Origin: Strigamia acuminata
Taxonomy: Eukaryota > Arthropoda > Chilopoda > Geophilomorpha > Linotaeniidae
Direction of reading: 5' to 3'
DNA: 64,000 nucleotides
Assembly: GCA_949358305.1 (NCBI GenBank)
Contig: OX442321.1
Location: 8,457,605-8,521,604, forward strand
The notes below the pieces were generated by a model that saw only the letters and a list, made by a program, of their open reading frames with translations, had not been told where the DNA came from and did not search any database. Both the position numbers and the translations under genes were made by a program. Below, piece by piece: positions 37,145-48,600 of the stretch. Each line of letters opens with the position of its first letter. Positions within the stretch are counted from its first letter, which is position 1.

Positions 37145-39057
37145 ATGACTATGGTTCCATGGAGAGGCATTTTGGTTCTAATGGGCGGTTTCTTTCTTCA
37201 TATTACCTTGGGAAGTGGATATACTGCTGGTAAATCAAAGTAAGTAACTTCCAAAAAAACATTTACAAAATATTTTTTTTTCAAAAGGAAACATGGCGCC
37301 TTATATAATATCATACCTACATTCCTTTGGTGTTGATGTCACATACAGCGACTCGGTCTGGATTTTTACCATGGTAAAATTCGGACAAGGTTTGCTTATG
37401 AGTGTTGGTGGCATTTTGGAAAAAAAAGTAGGTCCAAGAGTGACCACTTACATAGGATCAGTAATTGCTAGGTACCATAAAAGTCAACCAAATTTCGGCT
37501 ATGTAATGACAATTGTATATTTATTTTATTAGTGCTGGTGTTGCAATAACTTATTTTACAGTCAATTCATCTTTACCATTAATAGTGGTGACTTATGGTT
37601 TAATGTTTGGACTTGGAATCAGCATCGCTTATGTATCACCCATGACCACAGCTATGAGAGTGAGTGATTACATTGAGAATTGACTTAAAAAATCAATTTG
37701 TTAATCATTATTACAGTGGTTCCCTAATCACAAAGGTTTAGTGAATGGCATAATTGTAGCTGGATTTGGCCTGGGTTCGTTTATTTTCACTCAAGTTCAA
37801 ACGTTTTATCTCAATCCAAATAACACTAAAGTCAACCAGGAAGGGTAAGCTTTCCGGCGTCACTCGGAGGTGAACTGCAATTCTTTTTAAAAACATTTTT
37901 ACAGGTTTTTTACCGATTATGATCTCTTACAAAAAGTCCCTAAAGCATTTCTACTTCTTGCTGGTATTTATGCCAGTATTCAGTTTGTTTCGTGCGCGGT
38001 ACTCAAAAATCCGCCAATGGTTTGGTTTTTTTTTAAAATCAAATGGAAAATGTAATAGAATTATGCAATTAATTTTGTTGGCATAGAAAAATGAAGAAGA
38101 AAAAAAGACAACTGATCTGGAATTAATAGAAGACTTGACACATAATCCAGACCCTTCAGACAGAAATATTAAGGGGAATGAAGCGGAGCAACAAAATGAA
38201 GACGAAAGTAAAGAAAATGAGAAAAGTGAGGATAAACTTGCGAAAAAAGATTACACGCCGTTAGAGATGCTTAAATGCCGCCAGTTTTATATTCTGTGGT
38301 TTACTTTTTTCTTTAACCAACAGATTGTTGTCTACCTTCCTTCCATGTACAAAGTAAGGAAAAGCTTGGAGAATATAAATGAATAAATAACTCATTTATT
38401 ACAGGCATACGGGCAAACGTTTATTCTTGACGATAAATACTTGGCTGTAGTTGGTGCAGTGTCGGCTGTTTTCAACTCTGCTGGACGTGTAATTTGGGGC
38501 TGGATTTTAGATAAAACAAACTACAAGGTGCGCAAATATGATAAAAATTGATAGATTAAATTTAAAATATTAATATAATTTCAGATTTGTATGCTTGTTT
38601 TAACGTTAACTTCAAGTGTGCTTACTGCCACGTTAAGTTTAACGCCGTACGGTGGTAAAGTGATGTTCGCCATTTGGATATGGGCAATATTTTTGGTGAT
38701 ATCTGGCAATTTTGCTCTGATGCCCACATGTACCACAAATACATTCGGCATAAAAAATGCATCAGTTAACTACGGATTAGTTTTCTCGAATACTGTACTT
38801 TATTTTGTTTATTTATTTTTAAATTATTTATTTATTTTTTGTTGGATTTATTAGTTAATTAGTGCTCCTCTTGCTGCTATACTCACTCAATTCTTATCAC
38901 CAATAATAGGATGGGCCGGGATGTTTGGATTAATAGCTAGTTTGTCATTCACAAGTAATAAAGACTGAAATCATTCATTGACATTCCAAATGGACTGAAT
39001 ATAAATTTTATATTTTTAGGTACGATATTAACAATACTTTTTAAACCAATTCAATAA
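37145..39057 (+). CDS. Oxalate/formate-antiporter-like MFS carrier
   Basis: A 12-helix major facilitator protein resembling the OFA branch and animal monocarboxylate-type carriers. The substrate is unknown, plausibly an organic anion at a cell membrane. Helix 1 (MVPWRGILVLMGGFFLHITLG) leads into SGYTAG, which splices from about 37231 to a second exon giving GNMAPYIISYLHSFG, similar to the G-N-x-x-PY motif of OFA proteins. The loop 2-3 region reads GGILEKKVGPRVT. Then come GLGISIAYVSPMTTAMRWFP and NHKGLVNGIIVAGFGLGSF, both typical of the family, and a charged central loop (38090-38250) rich in Glu and Lys. The second half gives YTPLEMLKCRQFYILWF, SAVFNSAGRVIWGWILDK and LMPTCTTNTFGIKNASVNYG. 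The stop is TAA 39055-39057. No gene symbol is justified. Confidence 0.85.
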
Positions 39058-39672
39058 GTTGATTTGATATTTTGTATTTCAATGCACCGTAATTAATTAA
39101 AGACTTCTTGCTTATTTAGTTTTAAAAAACGCTTGTTTTATTTCCAAGAAACTTATCTGATGTTTTCCAAAATTTTGCACCTAAATTTGCATTTTGTTGC
39201 ATATAAAATGTGTTTATTTACATCTGCTTTGAATGAATGGATCGTAGACAGCGCTTACACACCGCAGTGGCGAAATCCGGAAACAAACAAAACAAAACAA
39301 AATCAAAATAAAAGTCCTTATCGTCGTTTGATTGAATCGAGAACAAACAAGAATCATTCTTCGAACGACTTTGGTTTTATTACCTCGTCTCTCTTCTTAA
39401 TTATTATTACTATAATTATTGTTACATTGAAGCGGCAGTTGTGGCGTTTCCGTTTCTGTGACGTCACATGGCGTCCAGTTGCCGCGCTCTTGTTACATCA
39501 CGAGAAGATTTCGGTTTGCGCTAGTATTTTAGTGTAATATGTCTGCACCGTCCACGTTATAGTTAGTTTAGATGTGAATGAGCATTGTTGTATAAAGTAA
39601 GTCAATATTAACATAATTGGTAGGAAAACCACGTTAGAAATAATATTTATATCTATTTTATTTATTTTGCAG
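39058..39672. other. Spacer between the MFS carrier and the folate-receptor-like gene
   Basis: No coding exon is supported. The carrier's 3' UTR probably ends in the first hundred bases. A less AT-rich stretch at 39420-39540 may be the promoter and 5' leader of the next gene, with an intron ending at the TTTTGCAG just before the ATG at 39673. Confidence 0.45.
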
Positions 39673-40602
39673 ATGCATAAACTGTTGATTTTTGTTACAT
39701 TTTGTAATTTGCACACATTTGTAGCTAGCGACACACACGAATTATTAAATCGATGTCTAGACGCGACGTACCATAAAACGAAACCAGGTGCTGAAGATGA
39801 GTTACACGATATGGTAATTTAGAACGATTACGTATTTTATTATTTTCTTGTGTTTTTATTGTTTTTATTTTCTAGTGTACGCCGTGGAAAAATCGCGCAT
39901 GTTGTACGAAAAATACAACTCACAAAATCCCAAGTGGACAAATGTATAATTTGAATTTTGATCATTGCTCGCACATACAAAACATGAGTGAAGGTTGTAG
40001 GCGTCACTTTAAGCAAGATTTGTGTTTTTACGAATGTGAACCGAACTTAGGACCTTGGATGCAGAAAGTACGAGGTCGTTTCATTATGTGTTTACGTTTC
40101 TTATTATTTATTATTTTTTTTTTAGATTAATATGAAATATAGGAAGGAAAGAGCATTTGAAGTTCCGTTATGTGCAGATGATTGTGACGAATGGTTTGAT
40201 TCGTGTAAAAACGATTATACTTGTGCAGCTAATTGGGTAGCTAATCTAACAACGAAAAATGGGCGAATGCAATGCCGAACTCCTTCAGAATGTAAAACAT
40301 TTAAAGAAATATATAAAAATTCGAGCAACTTTTGTGAACAGGTAAAATTAAATTTATTTTTCTATTTTATTTATTTATTTTAATGATGTAAATTTCAGGT
40401 GTGGGATCATTCTTGGAAATACACGCCCAACGATCAACCGTGCATGCGGATTTGGTTTGATCCAACAGCGGGAAATCCAAATCTAAAAGTAGCCGAGTAC
40501 AAAATCCGCGAACAAGCTTGGGGTGCAGCGGCTGGATCCTTGAGCCAAACGCTCGTTGCAATGGTGTTGACCATCATTGTAACAGTATTTGTGTGCCATT
40601 AG
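39673..40602 (+). CDS. Folate-receptor-like secreted/GPI-anchored protein
   Basis: A Cys-rich protein of the folate receptor / JUNO / riboflavin-binding family, acting at the cell surface. The first exon (39673-39812) codes a signal peptide (MHKLLIFVTFCNLHTFVA) and LNRCLDATYHKTKPG. The second gives CTPWKNRACCTKNTT, FDHCSHIQNMSEGCRRHF, and DLCFYECEPNLGPWMQK, the family hallmark. The third gives RKERAFEVPLCADDCDEWFDSCKNDYTCAANW. The last gives VWDHSWKY and MRIWFDPTAGNPN, then a hydrophobic C-terminus (TLVAMVLTIIVTVFVCH), as expected of a GPI-anchor signal. Several N-glycosylation sites are visible. The Cys pattern matches the family. Whether it binds folate cannot be told from sequence alone. 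The stop is TAG 40600-40602. Confidence 0.9.
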
Positions 40603-40789
40603 TTGAATTTTGTTACCAATTTCTAATTTTCTAGATAACAAGCTCAGAAATCAGAAATACAAAAAAGAAAAAAAAGTTTTTGGAAAAAAAAAATATATAT
40701 ATATATAATATATTAAAGTTTATTTACTTTACAAAGCAATAACTAATTACAAACAAGTGTTCCCTCACTTATTTCTACACAAAAACTAA
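40603..40789. other. Convergent 3' region with (TA)n
   Basis: Only 187 bases separate the stops of the folate-receptor-like gene (+) and TMEM126 (-). A short (TA)n tract at 40691-40707 and A/T-rich sequence provide poly(A)-type signals for both strands. Confidence 0.5.
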
Positions 40790-41508
40790 TCACTCTAAAT
40801 TGGACGACATTTCATCAATTTTTAAACTAATTTTATTAATAGCTTGAACTTCTTCGAAAGAAATAAACATAGCCATTCCAACATTAGCCATGAGCAGCAT
40901 GAGTACTCTAGGAAGCAATGGTTTGGTCAGCAGCAAATAAGTACGCCAGAGTTCTTTGGAAAATGGAGGGAGTGGGTACGTGTACATCCGATTTGCAAGA
41001 TGAAACGTGGCAGCAGGAGCCATGACCATTGGATACACCACACCGCACAGGGTTTGAATGACGACGGCTCTGCTTTCCATGCACACGGGACAGACTCTCT
41101 TAAAGAGGATTATATCGTGAGACACGAGCTGATGGTGCAAAAAGCCACCTAGTGCGGACGGAAGAACGACCAAGGGAATATACGACGCCAGTTTCGCGTG
41201 ATTGAGTAAATTCAACATTTTTCTGTAGTGTCTATTGGTCACGTAACCAGTTAATCCTGCAGCAACTGCTAGCAATCCGACGCCATATGTGAGTGGCCAA
41301 CTAAAATAAAAATAAAAATTTTCATTTCATTTTTTGGATGAATTTGATTCATTTTTTACACGTCTCGTCGTGGTTTCCAGTCTGTGATCATCTCCCATTG
41401 CCTACTCAGAGCTTCACTTTCTGTCAAGAGCACAGCATCGTCTGGAATATCTTCTTTACTGCGGATACTGATTGGTATTATTTTTTGAGGCGGCAATTTC
41501 TTATCCAT
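40790..41508 (-). CDS. TMEM126A: TMEM126-family mitochondrial membrane protein
   Basis: TMEM126A/B are mitochondrial inner-membrane proteins needed for complex I assembly; TMEM126A associates with the insertase OXA1L. Two minus-strand exons (41508-41360 and 41300-40790) join in frame as KPRRDV-WPLTYGVG. The 220-odd residue protein has a polar N-terminus and about four hydrophobic segments, including LTYGVGLLAVAAGLTGYV, ASYIPLVVLPSALGGFL and VIQTLCGVVYPMVMAPAA. It also shows the CPVCMESR motif (the family's paired-Cys loop) before the third segment, and SKELWRTYLLLTKPLLPRVL matching the conserved WxxxxKPxxxxM region. A and B paralogues cannot be told apart from an invertebrate sequence. The gene is divergent from Discs large. 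Confidence 0.85.
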
Positions 41509-42615
41509 CTTTGAAATAAAGTATGAAAAGATTAAGAAAAGTTCTATTTTAAATATATTGTATATGATTAGACTATGCCACTGTAAAGTGACAACTTAAC
41601 GTTCTATTCACATTGAGTTATTGCATATTTACATCAAAATTTGAATTTCTCTTTATAATTTTATCACTTTTCCATTTTTAAAAACACATTCCGGCATTTA
41701 ACCGGAAACATACGTGTATGAGATAAACCGCGAGATGTGTGTACTCTTTCTAGTTCAGTTGTGAAACGGTTATTCGAGGCTAGCCAGGTCACATTGAATA
41801 AAATTTTGAAGTTAAAAACAAACAATCATCACACTGAATAAAAATCTAAATCGATGAACACAAACAATATTAAACTCTTCTAAAAAATTTAAAATCAATA
41901 AATTCCACCCAATAAGTCCGCATTAATTTACCCTAATACAAACTATATACACAACTCTACTGGAAATTGATTTGCAGAAACCGGAATTCGGCTTCGGCCT
42001 CAATTTAGCCACACCCCCTGAGTGGAGGCATGTTGCCATGTACGATACTAACTTACCACGTTAACCCCAACGTTTGACGCATAGAAAATGACTTATACTT
42101 GATTAATGACGTTGCAGCGTACCTACACACAATTCACGAGCTACACAGGTGAATTAACCGCACCGATTTGTTCGTAAAACGTGAGGAGCATCGAAATTAT
42201 TTCGTAACCGCAGCTGCAGCTTCCGCACCGATCACCGCTTGAATCATGTCCAACTCGTTATATTCCACCGCGTTATCTACTCCCCACGCTCGCATGACAG
42301 GTGAGTAACGATAGCCCTCGTTTTCTAAACCAAATTAAATTCCTAAGCTGTTTAAATAAATAAATTTCTAACACCGTTTGACAAGAAAAAAAAAATCACG
42401 TGACACGCCGCCATGTTGTGAGTGAGACCTCTTCATCAGATGAATGAGGAGTGAAGGCAAAAATTGTGAAAAATTAAACGTGTGATTAAAAAGTGATAAA
42501 TTTGCGATTGTATGAATGGTGGAGGAATGAAAATTGAAACGCAATGTGCGGATGCGAGTGTGTGACGACCGTGACAATGGATTTGTAAAAATGAATACAT
42601 GGATGTGTGGGTTTG
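41509..42615. promoter_or_regulatory. Divergent spacer between TMEM126 and Discs large
   Basis: No coding exon. The 1.1 kb between the two start codons must contain both promoters. The stretch 41930-42320 is less AT-rich than its surroundings and is a candidate 5' exon/promoter region; a donor-like AGGTGAGTAA at 42299 could end a non-coding exon of the Discs-large long isoform. Confidence 0.45.
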
Positions 42616-45600
42616 ATGACAGGTGCAACATTCGAAGCAAAACGGAATTTTGATTGTGGCATCGAGTACGAAGATGATGTTTCATCATACAATGGATTGA
42701 TGAAATTAGCACTGAGGAAGCAAGGTGGTAAGGAATCGTTAAACATTTCTAAAAACTTATATCTCATTAACACTACTGACACTTATGTTTGCATTTTTCT
42801 CAATCATTTTCATTATCACGTTTTCAATCTACCCTAATAAAAATGCAGGAAAACACATTTCCCCATTCGTCAAATTGCATTGCCAACCTGCATTTCTTTT
42901 TTAATATCCTAAGTGCATTTAAATATTTAATAATCAAAATTTACATTTTATCTATTGATAAAATAAAAATTGAAAAAAAAATGCATTTTGGAGATCTTTG
43001 ACCTTTTGGCACATCTGCATCATTTCATAAATCACATCCTCGAGGATTGAGTTTCATCGGGTTTAAATTTTAATATGTACCGTAAATGCTGTCATTGAGC
43101 GCGGGATGCTAATTGAATGCGATATCCTATTTAAATTGACCAAAACGACTGAATTCAGTACGTAAATTGACCAAAACGACTGAATTCCGTACGTAAATTG
43201 ACCAAAACGACTGAATTCAGTACGTAAATTGACCAAAACGACTGAATTCCGTACGTAAATTGACCAAAACGACTGAATTCAGTACGTAAATTGACCAAAA
43301 CGACTGAATTCCGTACGTAAATTGACCAAACCGACTGAATCCAATTTCTAATTTTTTTTAGAAATCTAGGTTCTGTCAATAGCGTGTGGGTGTGTTTAGC
43401 AGAGCATTTATGGTATTATACATAACCTATTTATATATCTAAAACTTTGAATATATGAAAATGTGGTATTGAGATATGCACGTATTTATGGCAAACATTT
43501 GCACCAACTTCTCTATTGATCAGAGGAAGAGGTCTCTGATTTTGTAAACAACCACTGAGGATTTGTGTGGCTGTCTGCCAGCACTTGTAATAACACATTC
43601 ACTGCTCCTGCTCTCTCCCGACTGATCGCCCGTGAACAAATTGCACTTGTCACATTGCGAGTCCTGACACGACACGTGCCGTGTTGATACGTGGCGGAAA
43701 TCACATATCAGTCAACTAACCTATAAACCTAAAACGAAAACTCAATTAATTCTCCACAAAATTCACAAAAAATTAACAAAAAATAAAAAATAAAAGTTCA
43801 AAATGTTCGTTTTATTTTGCAGAGGCTCATCGTGCGTTGGAGTTGCTCGAAGATTACCACAGTAAACTAATCAAGCCGCAAGACAAACAGCTGCGCAATG
43901 CTATCGAGCGGGTGATTAGGATATTCAAGAGCCGTTTATTTCAAGCCCTTTTAGGTGAGGAGCGTTGAGGGTTGAATAAATTATTTAGCACACCTGAATC
44001 CGCATTTGTTAGGCTTTTATTTAGATAATATTGATCTTTTCAGACATTCAAGAGTTCTACGAGATCACGCTTCTGGATGACAGCAAAAGCATCCAGCAGA
44101 AGACAGCGGAGACGCTGCAAATTGCCTCGAAATGGGAAAGCAGTCCACCAATTGCAGCGCCAAAGCCTTCTCCAAATAATGAGGTGATGAAAGAAATTAA
44201 AACACGTACAAACAATATGGTGTGGGGGCAGATAATGAGGAAATTAAAGGGAATTTAGTTGTTTGGTTATGAAAATGTTATTAAATTCAGCAGTTTGTGT
44301 TAGGTGGAGCGTTTTTGACGAGTTTTTGCGCTTTCGGTGGCGCCCTCCTGTTGATAGAATTTGGAACTTTGTTGCTGGGATGCAGCTTTGCAGTTGATGT
44401 GTCTGGGCTATTTTTAGAGAAGTTTCTTATTTGCAGGCTTATGATGCGGGTTATGGAATTTTTACAACTGTGAATTGGGGGGAGGGGTGTATCAAAACAA
44501 TACGAGCAAACATTTTTTTTTTTTAAATTTAATTTTTTTTCCTTCAAAAATTAAGAACAATTATTATAAAACGAATATTTGCATTAATACAACGTTATTA
44601 CATAAACACAATTGAATCCGAACCTCTAAATAAAGGTAAGAGAGAGAGATTTTTTTTAAAGACAAAAAAATGCAAAAAATGCAAAAATCTGATTGGTTGT
44701 TGGGTTAAAACCAAATTAGTAACATCAACCTGTCTATCTCCTTGCCCTTGGTATAGCTCTGCCTTTGCACCCTGGGCCAGCGAGTCGGTCGCACCGAGAA
44801 ATATTGTTGCGTTGTAAAAACAAGATTGGATGAAACAGCCAGAAGCTGCGAAACCGTTGACGTGTAGTTAGCGCCATAGCTTTTATCACATAGTTGGGGG
44901 TCTATTTGTTGATTGGATTCCTTGGCAAGTATGTGAGTATTTGATCGGCGTGTGCGAGCCTCAAAGTAAATAAGGAAGAGCCGAAAACGATGTTAAAGTA
45001 GAGATATAGAGTTGAGAGATTGGAAATTGGAAATTAGTTTGGGTGGAGTTGCGGTAATTCGCGGTAATAATTGAGTATTGAGTGAAAAAGACCACTCGCT
45101 CGCTCGCTCGCTCGCTGGCTCGCTCCACCCCAATTTGATGGTGAATTGGAACTTGTGCGCAGTGATACAGAGCGGGAGTAAAACGCAGCTTTCCTCGCCA
45201 CCATCTAGTCGACTCTGGCTGTATTGATTGTGATGATGAGCACATGTGATCGCGAGAAGAGCAGCATTTAATCTGCAAAGTCACGCAGAAATCGTGGAGA
45301 ATCGACGAGGAAGTTGTGTGCGAGCCGAGATGCAAAAGTTCTTCTTGTAAGGGTGTTTTCAATTTGGAGCAATTGCAGCCCAATCTGCCTCGGCAAGCAT
45401 GATCGACTGGGTCTCCATCTGGAGAAGTGGCGGACGACGCCGCTTCTCCAGCTTCATGTACGGTGGTTTGCCGCGTAGGATTCGGCGACGTCGATTTCGT
45501 CGCGTCGCCGGTCAACCCGCTGTAGGGTTACATTCTGACGACGCGGAAAATTCGGCCGTGCTAACGGAGGCTCGTTGCTCATGCTGCGGCTGCAACTGGA

Positions 45601-48600
45601 ACAAATCTGTAAGTTTAAAAAAAAATTGTATTAAAAAAAAATACCTAATTTTTATTTTATTTTACGGTAATTGATATTTTTTAATTTTTTTTTTTTATGG
45701 TTAAGTGTTTTTCGATTTTTCGATTTCTCAAATTGAATCGGTTTGTTGAGATAGAGGCATCCGAGCTGTTCGCTCGTGTTTGCTTACGATTACGGGCTTT
45801 GTATTGATTGAGAAGTATTCTGTGCCTTTCCGGCTTGTTCATTTGAATTTTGTTGGGAGTTTCCTTTTCTTCGTTGCACTTTGGAGACTTAAAGTCGATG
45901 CGCTCTAACCAAAACATCGTACGCCGTATATTCTATTCTATTAACTGATGGGAAATATCAACAAATTCAATTTTTTTTTACATTTAATTTACATTAGTTT
46001 TAAGCATTACAAGATTACCGGGTGCTTAACATTCAATTTACGCAAGTGATGATTAAAAATGCATTTCCGTTTCATCTATTATGTAATTGTCTGGTTTAAT
46101 GGCGCTCCTAATGAACTGCTATTTCTATTTTTTAAGCTTGTTTGAACGTCAATTAAAATGCAATGTTTTCATTGTGGCAAATTCTTCTCTAGTGTGCTCT
46201 TTAATTAGCTCTTGTCGAAATACGGTCATCCTTCATTTTCTACAGCAACCCATCAAAAAATCCCAAAATAGAAATAAAAATCAAAATTTGTTACTTGTCT
46301 TATCTGCAAGATTGAAGAAAGCAAAGTTACTCCCGTACTAATTTGATATGATAACGTTCATTTCCCTCGTGAATAACGTTTGATGATAAATTGATATCGC
46401 CAACGAGACAAAGGAATTAGACTGTATTTTATTGGCTTTTCGGACGAGGAAACGACACTGCTAAAGGTAGAAGGATCAATAATTAAAATGAGGGTTTAAA
46501 TTGAATGTGCAGCTACTCTGGAAACGGCTGTTGGGACTCGAGAACAACTGCGATATAATGAATTAGTTACTATATAGTGGTTGTTTTTTTACGACTTTTT
46601 TGAAAAAAAAATATGCAAATTAATGTTTGTTGGAAATGTAGAATCTGAATCATTAATATTTAATTAGAATTAATGGGTGTGTACACGAGAAAAGGACCCC
46701 GTACGAAGGTGGAGTTGAGTGAGGCTTTTATCGATAAAATTTTAATAAAAATATTTTGTTTTAATGGTTTCATCTTTAATTTAAAGAGGCAACTCGAGGT
46801 ATTTTTAAAATAAAAAAAATAAAAAACAATTAGCCGCCATGCTTTTTAATTTTATTTTAATCCACAAGTGTTTTTCTGTCGGGTGAATTGTGCAAATTCA
46901 CATACAGCTTTAGTATACAAAATCCATACTCGATTTATTAATAATTCCCTGCAGTTTTGTTTACAGTTTAGTTTGGATTGTGAAACAAGTGACAGAAAAT
47001 GACGTTGCTGGTGTTCTTTAAAGGGAATGAAGTGTTACTCTTAATGCAGTTGTTTAATTTTGATTGCCATTGGATTTTATTGGTTTTAATTATTGGACGT
47101 AGTCGCCATACCATTTGTGGTATTTCCGGCCGAATATTATCACGTTTTAAGAAGTCAAATTTAATATATATTTAAAGGTGTGAAAATACTCGGAATTAAA
47201 GTGGGGAAAATGATTTTCTTTCTACGACGAACCAGGGGATCAAGTAAACTAGGATATTTGCTCCTAGGTGTAGTATATTTCTTGTTTTAAGTCTTACCGC
47301 TGACGTGCAAAGCTTTTAACCGATCAATTGCATTAGTCTGTAGGGATTTGTACTCATTCTCTTCCTCCTCACCTCAGCACATGACATCAGGGGGAAGTTA
47401 TAGGCTGACATAGCTAAATTTATTTCTCACCAAGTTCTTCATTAATTTCAATTGCAGAAGTATCACTATGCAGGAGACGACATGCCCACTCATCCACCAC
47501 CAGCTCAAATTAAAGAACTCGCCTCTTATGACAGCTTGACCAAAGATGGAGATGAGATGACCATTTCCAATTTAAGGGAATCTCCTAAAAAGGTATTCAC
47601 ATAAAAAAAAACCACTGCAGTACTGAAAAGTGACTTTTAAACACGGGTGAGAGTAGAAAACTGTCTTGCAGAGACAAGTTCGTCATTGCGTCGTTACAAA
47701 AAATCAACGGTTTTAACCCAAAATTGATAATTTAGACCAAAAATGGACATTTTAGACCGTCTGCACGTTGGGTTGATGGTACTTTTAGCAGAGCCTTAGC
47801 TGTATTTATTCAAGAAAACATTTTTTTTATCCTTTATGAGCCCCTTAGGCTCATGGGCCTGTGTCAACTACACTGTACTTCTGATTGCTGCGCCACTGTT
47901 TAATTAAAGACTACACCATCTTTCCGATAAAACAGTTGTCTTCCATTACGTTGCGACTAAAAATCACGATTGGTGTTCTCAAAAAATGTAAGTTGGACAG
48001 AAGGACACGATTTTATTAAATAATGGGAAGTGATGTCATATCTGCATGCTTGAAGGTGACTTTTGGCTTAGCTTTTGTACTTTATAGGCCCCCAATTCTT
48101 TTTCGCGTGTTTCCATAAAAGGAAGTTGCTTGTGACAGTTAGACGTTGTTTTTTGAGTCATGTTTCCGTCTGTCTCCCCTGCTGGAAAAATAGTGGATCA
48201 TGACTTTTCAAAGTCCACATAAAATATCAGTAAAATTGATAAGGCAAACAAAAGCCACACCCTTCATGAGGTGAAAAGAATTACATGTTAAACCTCATGT
48301 GGTTTAATGCATTTGGTTGTGACAAAAAGTGCTTTTTTTATCCACTTGTTTGGACGGTCAGTGGGATTTTATTTCTTTTGAAAATGAGAAATGTGTCTCA
48401 GTTGCTGGAATGATCAAGACAGTTGGACTTGTTTAATTTGTTGGGTAAGAATTTGCGGCACTTGCGCTGCAGCAAACACTATAGTTCAAAACAAAGAAGA
48501 AAAAGACAATGGCGGGCTATTCTTAAAACATTATTTTATCTTTTTGAATCCTAAACAAAAAAAAATTGGCAAGTTAACGATTTATTTTTGTGCTCTCATT

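Noticed and set aside
42368-42782. Minus-strand open frames near the Discs-large start
   Set aside because: Low-complexity His/Ser-rich translations without family similarity; they overlap the sense exon 42616-42724.
44961-45515. A 184-codon minus-strand open frame opposite the Discs-large alternative first exon
   Set aside because: No recognisable domain, no consistent splice signals, and composition looks like non-coding GCTC-rich sequence plus antisense of the sense exon.
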